DNA from: Streptomyces scopuliridis RB72
Lineage (GTDB): Bacteria; Actinomycetota; Actinomycetes; Streptomycetales; Streptomycetaceae
NCBI RefSeq assembly: GCF_000718095.1
Contig: NZ_JOEI01000018.1
Span: 186,001-250,000 of the forward strand
DNA length: 64,000 nucleotides
Reading direction: 5' to 3'
In this document: in pieces, positions 50,333 through 58,650 of the stretch
How the letters are laid out: every line of letters begins with the position of its first letter
How positions within the stretch are numbered: position 1 is the first letter of the stretch
Position numbers and translations under genes: made by a program
Notes under the pieces: generated by a model
Databases searched by the model: none
What the model saw: the letters and a program-made list of their open reading frames with translations, nothing else
Told to the model about the DNA's origin: nothing

Positions 50333-51585
50333 CACAGTTGCCGGGCCTGCTCGACACCGAGGCGATCCGTAAGGACTTCCCCCTGCTGGATCGTGTGGTC
50401 CACGACGGGAAGAAGATCGTGTACCTGGACTCCGCGGCGACCTCGCAGAAGCCGCGCCAGGTACTCGACGCGCTCAACGAGTACTACGAGCGGCACAACG
50501 CGAATGTCCACCGCGGCGTGTACACCATCGCCGAGGAGGCCACGGCGCTGTACGAGGGTGCCCGTGACAAGGTCGCCGCTTTCATCAACGCGCCGAGCCG
50601 CAACGAGGTGATCTTCACCAAGAACGCCTCGGAGTCGCTCAACCTCGTGGCGAACATGCTCGGCTGGGCGGACGAGCCCTACCGGGTGGACCACGAGACC
50701 GAGATCGTCATCACGGAGATGGAGCACCACTCCAACATCGTGCCGTGGCAGCTGCTCTCGCAGCGCACGGGCGCGAAGCTGAAGTGGTTCGGCATCACCG
50801 ACGAGGGCCGGCTCGACCTGTCCAATATCGACGAGATCATCACGGAGAAGACGAAGATCGTCTCCTTCGTCCTGGTCTCCAACATCCTGGGCACCCAGAA
50901 CCCGGTCGAGAAGATCATCCGGCGCGCGCAGGAGGTCGGCGCTCTGGTCTGCGTCGACGCCTCGCAGGCCGCCCCGCACCAGGTGCTCGACGTACAGGCG
51001 CTCCAGGCCGACTTCGTCGCCTTCACCGGCCACAAGATGGTCGGCCCGACCGGGATCGGCGTTCTCTGGGGCCGCCAGGAGCTGCTGGAGGACCTGCCGC
51101 CGTTCCTGGGCGGCGGCGAGATGATCGAGACCGTGTCGATGCACTCGTCGACATATGCCCCGGCGCCGCACAAGTTCGAGGCGGGTACGCCCCCGATCGC
51201 CCAGGCTGTCGGCCTCGGCGCGGCCGTGGACTATCTCAGCGCGATCGGCATGGACAGGATCGCCGCGCATGAGCACGTCCTCACCGAGTACGCGGTGAAG
51301 CGGCTGCTGGAGGTCCCCGGCCTGCGGATCATCGGTCCGGAGACGGCCGAGGACCGCGGCGCCACGATCTCCTTCACGCTCGGCGACATCCACCCCCACG
51401 ATGTGGGCCAGGTCCTGGACGAGCAGGGCATCGCGGTCCGGGTCGGCCACCACTGCGCGCGGCCGGTCTGCCTGCGGTACGGAATTCCCGCGACCACGCG
51501 AGCGTCTTTCTATCTGTACTCCACTCCGGCCGAGGTCGACGCTCTGGCCGAGGGGCTTGAGCACGTCCGTAACTTCTTCGGATGA
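50329..51585 (+). CDS. sufS: Cysteine desulfurase SufS
   Basis: The 418-residue PLP enzyme removes sulfur from cysteine for cluster assembly. The Schiff-base Lys236 lies in TGHKMVGPTG, and the persulfide-forming Cys376 in RVGHHCARPVC, the short-loop type II form that needs a SufU or SufE partner. DSAATSQKP and HRGVYTIAEEAT are typical N-terminal segments. It starts with GTG overlapping sufC and is followed by sufU after 24 bases. Confidence 0.97.
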   Translation: MTQLPGLLDTEAIRKDFPLLDRVVHDGKKIVYLDSAATSQKPRQVLDALNEYYERHNANVHRGVYTIAEEATALYEGARDKVAAFINAPSRNEVIFTKNASESLNLVANMLGWADEPYRVDHETEIVITEMEHHSNIVPWQLLSQRTGAKLKWFGITDEGRLDLSNIDEIITEKTKIVSFVLVSNILGTQNPVEKIIRRAQEVGALVCVDASQAAPHQVLDVQALQADFVAFTGHKMVGPTGIGVLWGRQELLEDLPPFLGGGEMIETVSMHSSTYAPAPHKFEAGTPPIAQAVGLGAAVDYLSAIGMDRIAAHEHVLTEYAVKRLLEVPGLRIIGPETAEDRGATISFTLGDIHPHDVGQVLDEQGIAVRVGHHCARPVCLRYGIPATTRASFYLYSTPAEVDALAEGLEHVRNFFG

Positions 51586-51609
51586 GGACCTGAGAGGGCA
51601 GGGCAGTTC

Positions 51610-52074
51610 GTGAAGCTGGATTCGATGTACCAGGACGTCATCCTGGACCACTACAAGCACCCGCACGGGCGCGGTCTCCGGGACGGCGACGCCGAGGTGC
51701 ACCACGTCAATCCGACCTGCGGTGACGAGATCACGCTGCGTGTGCGGTACGAGGGTTCGCGGATCGCGGATGTGTCGTACGAGGGCCAGGGCTGCTCGAT
51801 CAGCCAGGCCAGCGCGTCCGTACTGAACGACCTCCTGGTCGGCAAGGAGCTGGCCGAGGCGCAGAAGATCCAGGGCACCTTCCTGGAGCTGATGCAGTCG
51901 AAGGGCCAGCTCGAACCCGACGACGCGATGGAAGAGGTGCTGGAGGACGCGGTCGCGTTCGCCGGCGTCTCGAAGTACCCCGCCCGCGTGAAGTGCGCGC
52001 TGCTGAGCTGGATGGCGTGGAAGGACGCGACGGCCCAGGCCCTGGGCGACAGCGCGACGAAGGAGACGGCATGA
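51610..52074 (+). CDS. sufU: Zinc-dependent sulfurtransferase SufU
   Basis: SufU (154 residues) accepts the persulfide sulfur from SufS through zinc-ligand exchange. Ligands are Cys37 and Asp39 (NPTCGD), Cys62 (GQGCSIS) and Cys129 (RVKCALLSW). The insert between them that distinguishes SufU from IscU is present. The GTG at 51610 gives the normal MKLDSMYQDVILDHYKHPHG start. Its stop overlaps the next ATG by four bases. Confidence 0.96.
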   Translation: MKLDSMYQDVILDHYKHPHGRGLRDGDAEVHHVNPTCGDEITLRVRYEGSRIADVSYEGQGCSISQASASVLNDLLVGKELAEAQKIQGTFLELMQSKGQLEPDDAMEEVLEDAVAFAGVSKYPARVKCALLSWMAWKDATAQALGDSATKETA

Positions 52075-52409
52075 GCGAGAACGAGACCCTGACGATCAAG
52101 CCGGCCTCGGAGGACGAGGTCCGTGAGGCGCTGTACGACGTCGTCGACCCCGAACTGGGCATCGATGTCGTCAACCTCGGTCTGATCTACGGCATCCATA
52201 TCGACGATTCCAATATCGCCACCCTGGACATGACCCTGACGTCGGCGGCGTGCCCGCTGACCGATGTGATCGAGGACCAGGCGAAGGCGGCGACGGACGG
52301 CATCGTCAGCGAACTCAAGATCAACTGGGTCTGGATGCCGCCGTGGGGCCCCGACAAGATCACCGACGACGGCCGCGAGCAGCTGCGCGCGCTGGGCTTC
52401 AACGTCTGA
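52071..52409 (+). CDS. SufT-like metal-sulfur cluster assembly factor (MIP18/DUF59)
   Basis: This 112-residue DUF59 protein takes part in maturation of Fe-S proteins and is the usual last gene of actinobacterial suf operons. DVVDPELGIDVVNLGLIYGI is the family signature, and the conserved reactive cysteine lies in LTSAACPLTDVI. The ending WMPPWGPDKITDDGREQLRALGF is also typical. It overlaps sufU by four bases and is followed by a 19-pair terminator. Confidence 0.94.
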   Translation: MSENETLTIKPASEDEVREALYDVVDPELGIDVVNLGLIYGIHIDDSNIATLDMTLTSAACPLTDVIEDQAKAATDGIVSELKINWVWMPPWGPDKITDDGREQLRALGFNV

Positions 52410-52424
52410 GCCTCTCGCTGTGTG

Positions 52425-52467
52425 AGAGAGGGCCCCATGATCCGGGCGGATCATGGGGCCCTCTCTT
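52425..52467 (+). terminator. Strong terminator of the suf operon
   Basis: A perfect 19-pair stem (52425-52443 with 52448-52466) with a GGGC loop, followed by T, closes the operon just before the MITE-like element. Confidence 0.88.
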
Positions 52468-52477
52468 GCGGCATGCG

Positions 52478-52657
52478 CTAGGGCCTGTCTTCAAAGTAGC
52501 GCCGTCCGCCCGAAGGGCGGGCCCGGGGGCGTCCGGTGCGTGCGATCGCAAGGCGGAGGGTCTCCCCAGTACTGGACGTACTGGGGTGATCCGACAACGC
52601 CGCGAGCGTGCGTGCCGGGCGTCGCCGGGCAGGCGGGACTTTGAAGACAGGCCCTAG
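52478..52657. mobile_element. MITE-like element with 20-bp terminal inverted repeats
   Basis: CTAGGGCCTGTCTTCAAAGT (52478-52497) is repeated in perfect inverted orientation at 52638-52657, bounding a 180-base non-coding element. If the terminal CTAG is a target duplication, the inverted repeat is 16 bp, as in IS5-group elements that favour CTAG/YTAR targets. An internal AGTACTGGACGTACTGGG palindrome (about 52569-52587) and GCGAGCGTGCGTGCC lie inside. The latter half matches the element at 20441-20537. No transposase is encoded. Its right end contains the TAG stop of the adjacent membrane protein gene. Confidence 0.75.
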
Positions 52658-53793
52658 TGGTGGGGCGGTGTTCCGGCGGCTTCGGCCAGGGTGGGGGCCA
52701 GGTTCTCGGTGCGGATGCGCTGGTCCACGTAGAGCAGGTTCAGCACCAGCTGGGGGAAGGTCGTCGTGATGAACTGCATGACCAGCTGGGCGATCATGAA
52801 CAGCACCAGATAGCCGCTCACAGCCACGAGGATCTGTCCGGCGGTCGGATCGCCGCTGAGCGTGGACGGGGTCAGCAGGCTGCCGAAGGCGGTCAGCCCG
52901 TTGACCAACTGCTGGATGACGACGCCGGCGATGGACGCCATGGCGAAGGCCAGCAGCGAGATGCCGTAGATCCGCCACCAGGCGCCGCGTACCAGGGCTG
53001 CCGAGCGGCGCAGGGACGCGAGCGGGCCGCGGGATTCGATGACGGCGACCGCCGGGGCCAGGCTGAGGCGGACCCAGAGCCAGACCGCCGGCGGGGTGAT
53101 CGCCAGGGCGCCCAGGAAGCCGAGCGGGATCAGCCAGACGAGATTGGCCGGTGAGCCGTCCATGGTGAGGTAGCTGATCAGCGTGGCGGTGAAGCCCAGG
53201 ACGAGCAGGATCACCGGCAGGACGACGATCAGCCCGCTGAGGACGACGACGCCGAGAACCGCGGGGAACCGGGCGACGGCCCGGCGCCAGACCGCGCCGA
53301 AAGTGGTGGGACGGCCCAGGACGGCGCTCTGGACGACCGAGGGGCAGGCGGCCTGGACGACCGCGTTGGCGGCCAGCAGCATCACCATGCCGAAGAGCCA
53401 GACACAGCCGAACGCGATCAGCAGCGGCCGGATCTCGGCCCAGGACGGATCCACGCCGTGGGGCGTGTCGAGGACCTCGCGCAGCTGGTTGCCGACAGTG
53501 ATGTAGGCGACGGTCAGCGCGATCGCGACGGCTGCCATGGCCGCGCCGTACACGGCGGCAGCCACCCCGAACAGCTGCTTCCAGTACCGGCCCAGCGTGG
53601 CGAACGTGCCGCCGAGTATGTCGCCGAGGCTGAGCGGGCCGAGGGGTATCACCCCGGGCTTGGGGGGTGGCGGGGGAGGCGTCCAGCCGCCCCAGCCGTA
53701 GGGGCCGTTTCCGTACGGTCCGTTTCCGTAAGGCCCGCCCGGACCGTTTCCGTGCCCGCCACCGCCGCCCCACCCCGTCGTGCCCTGCGCCAC
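52654..53793 (-). CDS. Polytopic membrane protein with glycine/proline-rich N-terminus
   Basis: The 379-residue protein has a cytosolic GNGPYG-repeat and Pro-rich N-terminus (about 1-45) followed by about six to eight hydrophobic helices with Arg-rich loops (RGPLASLRRSAALVRGAWWRIYGISLLAFA). This pattern matches glycerophosphoryl diester phosphodiesterase membrane-domain proteins of Streptomyces, whose function is unknown. No catalytic domain is attached. The GTG at 53793 gives VAQGTTGWGG; a frame extension to 53892 would overlap the palindrome in front of the SMR gene. The TAG stop lies inside the terminal repeat of the element at 52478-52657. Confidence 0.78.
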   Translation of the reverse strand: MAQGTTGWGGGGGHGNGPGGPYGNGPYGNGPYGWGGWTPPPPPPKPGVIPLGPLSLGDILGGTFATLGRYWKQLFGVAAAVYGAAMAAVAIALTVAYITVGNQLREVLDTPHGVDPSWAEIRPLLIAFGCVWLFGMVMLLAANAVVQAACPSVVQSAVLGRPTTFGAVWRRAVARFPAVLGVVVLSGLIVVLPVILLVLGFTATLISYLTMDGSPANLVWLIPLGFLGALAITPPAVWLWVRLSLAPAVAVIESRGPLASLRRSAALVRGAWWRIYGISLLAFAMASIAGVVIQQLVNGLTAFGSLLTPSTLSGDPTAGQILVAVSGYLVLFMIAQLVMQFITTTFPQLVLNLLYVDQRIRTENLAPTLAEAAGTPPHH

Positions 53794-53871
53794 CGCTCTG
53801 CCCCGCTCCCCGCCGCTCCGATCCGGACGGCACACCGTAACCGGTGGGCGTGGGGGCAGAGTGTGTACGGC

Positions 53872-53891
53872 TGTACGCATCGATGTGTACA
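53872..53891. promoter_or_regulatory. Palindromic operator candidate for the SMR/TetR operon
   Basis: TGTACGCATCGATGTGTACA is a 20-base palindrome with only one mismatched pair. It lies nine bases before the SMR gene's ATG and is a plausible binding site for the TetR-family product of the following gene. Confidence 0.65.
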
Positions 53892-53900
53892 CTCGTACGT

Positions 53901-54221
53901 ATGGGATATGGACTGCTGGCCGCGGCGATCGCGGCGGAGGTGGCCGCGACGTCGGCCATGAAGTACAGCGAGGGCTTCACCCGGCTGTGGCCCTCGCTGG
54001 TGACCGTGGTGGGGTATGTCGTCGCCTTCGCCCTGCTCGCGCAGACCCTCAAGACCATCTCCATCGGCACCGCCTACGCGATCTGGGCGGGCGTCGGCAC
54101 GGCGGCCATCGCCGCCATCGGCATGGTCTTCATGAACGAGTCGATGGCACCGGTGAAACTGCTGGGCATCGCCCTCGTGATCGCGGGCGTCGTCGTGCTC
54201 AACCTCGGAGGAGCCCACTGA
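53901..54221 (+). CDS. SMR family multidrug efflux protein
   Basis: This 106-residue protein is a four-helix small multidrug resistance transporter of the EmrE/QacE type, working as a dimer that exchanges protons for cationic drugs. The essential membrane glutamate is Glu13 (IAAEVAATSAMKYSEGFT), and GTAYAIWAGVGTAAIAAIGM in helix 3 is the usual signature. The ATG at 53901 directly follows the palindromic operator. A TGATG junction couples it to the TetR gene, which probably controls it. Confidence 0.92.
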   Translation: MGYGLLAAAIAAEVAATSAMKYSEGFTRLWPSLVTVVGYVVAFALLAQTLKTISIGTAYAIWAGVGTAAIAAIGMVFMNESMAPVKLLGIALVIAGVVVLNLGGAH

Positions 54222-54802
54222 TGACCCGTCGTTACGACCCCGACCGGCGCCAGCGGATCATCGACGCGGCGATCCGGGTGGTCGCGCACGGTGGTATCGC
54301 CGGGCTGAGCCATCGCACCGTCGCCGCCGAGGCCGATGTGCCGCTCGGCTCCACCACGTACCACTTCGCCTCGCTCGACGAACTGCTGATCGCCGCGCTG
54401 CGGCAGACGAACGACAGCTTCGCGGCGGCCGTGCGGGAGAGCGGGGCCCTCGCGGATCCGGGGTGCGACCTCGCCGGCGAGCTGGCCCGGATCACCGGGG
54501 AGTGGCTCGCCGGTGACCGAACCGGCGTGGAGCTGGAGTACGAGCTGTATCTCGCGGCGCTGCGGCGGCCCGCGCTGCGCCCGGTCGCGGGGGAGTGGTG
54601 CGCCGCGCTCGGGGACGAGGTGACCAGGCGCACCGATCCCGCCACCGCGCGGGCGGTGGTGGCGCTGCTGGACGGGATCTGCCTCCAGGTGCTGCTCACG
54701 GACGCGGTGTACGACGCCGAGCACACTCGCGAGATGCTGACGCGGCTGATCCCGGCGGTTCCGGCGGCAGGCGCCGATCCCGGCGGTAAGTTGGCCGCAT
54801 GA
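54221..54802 (+). CDS. TetR family transcriptional regulator
   Basis: The 193-residue regulator has an N-terminal TetR helix-turn-helix (RQRIIDAAIRVVAHGGIAGLSHRTVAAEADVPLGSTTYHFASLDELLIAAL, residues 10-60) and a helical ligand-binding domain typical of small-drug sensors. Its ATG overlaps the SMR stop, so transporter and regulator are co-expressed; repression through the palindrome at 53872-53891 is inference. Its stop overlaps the next small gene's ATG. Confidence 0.92.
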   Translation: MTRRYDPDRRQRIIDAAIRVVAHGGIAGLSHRTVAAEADVPLGSTTYHFASLDELLIAALRQTNDSFAAAVRESGALADPGCDLAGELARITGEWLAGDRTGVELEYELYLAALRRPALRPVAGEWCAALGDEVTRRTDPATARAVVALLDGICLQVLLTDAVYDAEHTREMLTRLIPAVPAAGADPGGKLAA

Positions 54803-55020
54803 GCGCCCCGTCCGTCCCGCCCGTTCCCCCACCGGGGCCGGAGATCACCTACGCCGAGTGCAGACAGTGCGGAACGCTGATCGCGGGGCTCGACGGCCGC
54901 TACAGCTGTGGCGTCTGCGGCTGGGTCAACCACCACTCGGAGGGGCACCGGCCGCTGCCCCGGGCCGAGGACGACATCGACCACACGGCGGGCGGCGCCG
55001 AGGACAACCGGCTGAGCTGA
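54799..55020 (+). CDS. Small zinc-ribbon protein, unknown function
   Basis: The 73-residue protein has a proline-rich start and a four-cysteine zinc ribbon (Cys21-x2-Cys24 ... Cys37-x2-Cys40), then an acidic tail. It overlaps the TetR gene by four bases, which supports it being a real gene of that operon. Function is not recognised. The region from its stop to dapD (about 125 bases) contains no other gene. Confidence 0.65.
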   Translation: MSAPSVPPVPPPGPEITYAECRQCGTLIAGLDGRYSCGVCGWVNHHSEGHRPLPRAEDDIDHTAGGAEDNRLS

Positions 55021-55146
55021 TCTGCCTGGACTGATCCGGCCGAGCTGACCCGTTCTGATCTGGTCATCTGATCTGTCCAGGTGGCGATGCGCCCGTCACC
55101 TGAGACCGGTTCGCCCGCGCCCCGCCGGGACCGTTAAGTTCGGAGC

Positions 55147-56145
55147 ATGACCGACACGTCTTCTCTCGATTCCCCCCGCACCACCGGCGCCGTCGCCGCC
55201 GGCCTCGCCACCCTCACCGAGGACGGCACCGTCCTCGACACCTGGTTCCCCGCCCCCGCGCTCGCCGCCGAGCCCGGACCGGCCGGCACCGAGCGGCTGA
55301 CCGCCGAGCGCGCCGTGGAACTGCTCGGAGAGGGCGCGGCCAAAGCCATCGGTCGCGACGCCCGCCGCGGGGTCGAGATCGTCGCCGTCCGTACGGTCAT
55401 CACCTCGCTCGACGACAAGCCGCTGGACACGCACGACGTATATCTGCGGCTGCATCTGCTCAGCCACCGGCTGGTCCGGCCGCACGGCCAGAGCCTGGAC
55501 GGCATCTTCGGTCTGCTCGCCAATGTCGCCTGGACCTCGCTCGGCCCGGTCGCCGTCGACACGCTGGAGACGGTACGGCTCAACGCCCGCGCCGAGGGGC
55601 TGCACCTTCAGGTGACCTCGGTCGACAAGTTCCCGCGGATGACCGACTACGTCGCCCCCAAGGGGGTCAGGATCGCCGACGCCGACCGCGTACGGCTCGG
55701 CGCGCACCTCGCCGAGGGCACCACCGTGATGCACGAGGGCTTCGTCAACTTCAACGCGGGCACCCTCGGCACGTCCATGATCGAGGGCCGGATCTCGGCG
55801 GGCGTCGTCATCGGCGACGGCTCGGACATCGGCGGCGGCGCCTCCACCATGGGGATGCTCTCCGGCGGCGGCAAGGAGCGCATCGTCATCGGCGAGCGCT
55901 GCCTGATCGGTGCCGAGGCGGGCATCGGGATCGCGCTGGGCGACGAGTGTGTCGTCGAGGCGGGGCTCTATGTCACGGCCGGTACGCGCGTCACGATGCC
56001 CGACGGCCAGATCGTCAAGGCCCGTGAGCTGTCCGGCGCGAGCAATATCCTCTTCCGCCGCAACTCGGTGACCGGCGCCGTCGAGGCCCGTCCGAACAAC
56101 GCGGTCTGGGGCGGTCTCAACGACGTGCTCCACAGCCACAACTGA
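55147..56145 (+). CDS. dapD: 2,3,4,5-tetrahydropyridine-2,6-dicarboxylate N-succinyltransferase
   Basis: DapD (332 residues) succinylates tetrahydrodipicolinate in the succinylase route to meso-diaminopimelate and lysine. The C-terminal left-handed beta-helix hexapeptide region ([52 protein letters not shown]) is typical of the actinobacterial type with a longer N-terminal domain. TAAGTT six bases before the ATG suggests a leaderless transcript. A convergent DapA homologue, the enzyme two steps earlier, lies on the other strand across a terminator. Confidence 0.95.
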   Translation: MTDTSSLDSPRTTGAVAAGLATLTEDGTVLDTWFPAPALAAEPGPAGTERLTAERAVELLGEGAAKAIGRDARRGVEIVAVRTVITSLDDKPLDTHDVYLRLHLLSHRLVRPHGQSLDGIFGLLANVAWTSLGPVAVDTLETVRLNARAEGLHLQVTSVDKFPRMTDYVAPKGVRIADADRVRLGAHLAEGTTVMHEGFVNFNAGTLGTSMIEGRISAGVVIGDGSDIGGGASTMGMLSGGGKERIVIGERCLIGAEAGIGIALGDECVVEAGLYVTAGTRVTMPDGQIVKARELSGASNILFRRNSVTGAVEARPNNAVWGGLNDVLHSHN

Positions 56146-56153
56146 AGCCACCA

Positions 56154-56182
56154 CTGCCCCCGGCCGTCACGGCCGGGGGCAG
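56154..56182. terminator. Bidirectional hairpin between dapD and the DapA homologue
   Basis: A perfect 12-pair stem CTGCCCCCGGCC / GGCCGGGGGCAG (56154-56165 with 56171-56182) with a GTCAC loop lies between the two convergent stop codons. Confidence 0.8.
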
Positions 56183-56186
56183 CTGT

Positions 56187-57092
56187 TCACAGCGGCGCGA
56201 CGGCGGATCCGACGAGCTCTCCGTACGCCTTCAGCAGCCCGTCGGCCGTCTCACGGCCGGCGGGCCGCAGCGGTTCACGCACCGGTCCCGCCGGCCGGCC
56301 GAGCGCGCCCAGCAGCGCCTTCGCGGTGACCGTGCCGGGCAGCCCCGAGGCCATCATCAACTCGGCCAGGGGGAGCGTGAGTTGGTTGAGCCGTACGGAT
56401 TCGGTGACCGCGCCGGCGTCATACGCGTCGAGCGCGGCGCGCAGCGGGCGGGGTGCGGCGTTGGCGACCGTACTGACGAATCCGGCGCCGCCGACCGCGT
56501 ACAGCGGCAGATTCAGCTCCTCGCAGCCGGAGTAGTACGCGAGCGAGGTGCGGGCGATCACCTGGGAGCTGCCGAGCAGGTCGTACGCGCAGTCCTTCAC
56601 GGCGACGACGCGCGGGTGCGCGGCGAGGCGGAGCATCGTCGCGGGCTCGATGCGGGTGCCGGTGCGGCCCGGGATGTCGTACAGCATCAGCGGGATGCCC
56701 GACGCGTCGGCGATCCGCAGGAAGTGCGCCTCCACGGCGGGCTGCGGCGGCCGGCTGTAGTACGGGGAGACCACCAACAGGCCGTCGGCCCCTGCCTGTT
56801 CGGCCGCCCGCGCGAGGGCGAGGGTGTGCCGGGTGTCCGCGCTGCCGACGCCCGCGACGACGGCGGCCCGCCCGCCCACCTCGTCGCACACGGCGCGCAC
56901 GAGAGCGGTCTTCTCGGCGTCCGTGGTGGTGGGTGACTCCCCGGTGGTGCCGTTCAGGACCAGCCCGTCGCACCCCTCGGCCACCAGCCGGCTCGCGAGT
57001 TCGCGGGCGCCGGGCAGATCCAGCTCTCCGGTGGCGGTGAAGGGCGTGACCATCGCGCAGAGGGCGCGGCCGAAGGGGCGAGGAGTGCTCAT
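56187..57092 (-). CDS. dapA: 4-hydroxy-tetrahydrodipicolinate synthase family protein
   Basis: The 301-residue TIM-barrel protein condenses pyruvate with aspartate semialdehyde in lysine and diaminopimelate synthesis. The Schiff-base Lys166 (VAVKDCAYD), Tyr138 (LYDIPGRTG) and the GTTGESPTTT pyruvate-carboxylate loop are intact. Streptomyces often carry several DapA-type paralogues, some with other aldolase activities, so lysine synthesis is likely but not certain. The ATG at 57092 gives the usual FGRALCAMVTPF N-terminus. Confidence 0.88.
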   Translation of the reverse strand: MSTPRPFGRALCAMVTPFTATGELDLPGARELASRLVAEGCDGLVLNGTTGESPTTTDAEKTALVRAVCDEVGGRAAVVAGVGSADTRHTLALARAAEQAGADGLLVVSPYYSRPPQPAVEAHFLRIADASGIPLMLYDIPGRTGTRIEPATMLRLAAHPRVVAVKDCAYDLLGSSQVIARTSLAYYSGCEELNLPLYAVGGAGFVSTVANAAPRPLRAALDAYDAGAVTESVRLNQLTLPLAELMMASGLPGTVTAKALLGALGRPAGPVREPLRPAGRETADGLLKAYGELVGSAVAPL

Positions 57093-57236
57093 ACCGGCAG
57101 TGTCCGCCGAGCGACTGTGAAGGTCCACTTAGATCTGCTTCGGGTGAGGATGAAGCAGTGCTGAAAGGGGGTGGTTCCGGGCCGTCTGGCATGATCGGCG
57201 AGTGCCCCATCGGGGCCGGGCGGGGGAGGAAAACGC

Positions 57237-57893
57237 ATGGCACGGATACGCCGGACGGCCGTGATGGCGGCGGGCTCGCTGGTCCTGATGGCGGGGGCGA
57301 GCGGATGCTCCGACATCAGGAACGAGATCGACGCCGCGCGGGGCGAGGGCGAGGGGAGGCCGACCGCGGCGGCTTCGGAGCCGTCGGCGGCGCTGCCGGC
57401 CGAGCCGCCTCCCGGCCTGCCCGCGAGCCCCGAGCCCTGGGCGGCCACCGGCCCCGGCCGCTGTCTCGCCTCGGGCGTGGCCTTCAGCCATGGCGAGGTG
57501 AACGCCGCCATGGGCATCAGGGCCGTATCGATCGGGCTGCGGAACTGCGGGACGAAGCCCTACCGCGTCAACGGCTACCCGGAGATCGGCGTCCTGGACG
57601 ACGACCGCGAGCCGGTCGGTCTGAAGCTGATCCACGGGAACGAGAGCACCGGCGCGGCCGATGACCAGGGCCCGAGGGAACTGACCCTGGCGCCGGGGGA
57701 GTCCGTGGAGTCGGTGTTGCAGTGGAACAACCGGATCACCGAATCCGGGGCCCACGCGACCGGCTCCTACGTGGTCGTCGCGACGGCGCCGGGCGAGGAA
57801 CGCGACACGCTCCCGCTGCCCGTCGACATCGGTACGGACGGCGAACTGCATGTCACCGCGTGGGCGGACGGGCAGGGCCGGGACCCGTCCTGA
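57237..57893 (+). CDS. DUF4232-type lipoprotein
   Basis: This 218-residue exported lipoprotein has a signal peptide with lipobox GASGC (Cys24), a Pro/Ala-rich spacer and a C-terminal beta-sandwich (RCLASGVAFSHGEVNAAMGIRAVSIGLRNCGTKPYRVNGYP...) typical of DUF4232 proteins of actinobacteria. Two conserved cysteines (in GRCLAS and LRNCGTK) could form a disulfide. Function is unknown. The ATG at 57237 is preceded by GGGGGAGGAAA. It is divergent from the DapA homologue. Confidence 0.82.
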   Translation: MARIRRTAVMAAGSLVLMAGASGCSDIRNEIDAARGEGEGRPTAAASEPSAALPAEPPPGLPASPEPWAATGPGRCLASGVAFSHGEVNAAMGIRAVSIGLRNCGTKPYRVNGYPEIGVLDDDREPVGLKLIHGNESTGAADDQGPRELTLAPGESVESVLQWNNRITESGAHATGSYVVVATAPGEERDTLPLPVDIGTDGELHVTAWADGQGRDPS

Positions 57894-57970
57894 ACGGGCG
57901 GGCCGGGAGCCCGTATATCGGCATCGAAGAGTGATCGATGGTCCGTTCGGAATGGGGCAGGATGCGTACC

Positions 57971-58633
57971 ATGACGCGTACGCTCCGCTCCTCACTGCTC
58001 CTGGTGTTATTGCCCCTCGCACTCGCGACGGCCGCGTGCGGGTCCGAGAAGGCGGAGCCCGGGGCGAGCGGGGGCGGGAGCGCGACGCGTACCGGCGGCT
58101 CCGCCGACCGGGCCGAACTGGAAGCGCGCGCCCGGTACATGCAGTCCGCGATCGAGCTGATCCAGGTGATCGAGGCGGACGGTTTCGAGGTGGCGCCGCA
58201 GTCCGCCGGGGTCGTCGGCGATGACGGCTTCGGGAGCGTGTACGTATCGGCGCGCGACGGGGCGCGGATCCGGCTGACCGTGGACCGGTCCACACTGAAC
58301 GCGGCCAACTGCCCGGACAACCCGGTCGAGGAGGCGTCGGGCCCCGTGCAGTGCGAACGGGACGGCGACGCCTGGTACCGCACCTCCGGGTCCGCGCATG
58401 AGTACGCGCGGGCCGAGGACGGCCATGTCGTACGGGTCGGCGCCGACCGTGCCACGGTGGACCGCGACACCCTGCGGCGCGCGGCGGCATCCGCGCGCCC
58501 CGCCGACGACCGGGAACTCGACGCCCTGCTGCCGGAACAGACCGCGCCGACGGCGCCCGTCGAGCGCGGCGATCTGCCGCCGGTCGGTGACGGCGCCCCC
58601 GACAACAGCGTGCCCGAGGGCGCTTCGGGGTAG
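57971..58633 (+). CDS. Lipoprotein of unknown function with a TTA codon
   Basis: The 220-residue product starts with a signal peptide (MTRTLRSSLLLVLLPLALATAACGS) with a lipobox ending at Cys23. The mature part is a charged, glycine-poor domain with two cysteines and is not recognised. The 13th codon, inside the signal peptide (58007-58009), is TTA, so translation should need the bldA tRNA and be tied to development. The ATG at 57971 was chosen for spacing to GGGGCAGG; ATGs at 57962 and 57938 are in frame. Confidence 0.75.
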   Translation: MTRTLRSSLLLVLLPLALATAACGSEKAEPGASGGGSATRTGGSADRAELEARARYMQSAIELIQVIEADGFEVAPQSAGVVGDDGFGSVYVSARDGARIRLTVDRSTLNAANCPDNPVEEASGPVQCERDGDAWYRTSGSAHEYARAEDGHVVRVGADRATVDRDTLRRAAASARPADDRELDALLPEQTAPTAPVERGDLPPVGDGAPDNSVPEGASG

Positions 58634-58650
58634 CGGAGGCCGGATTGTCA

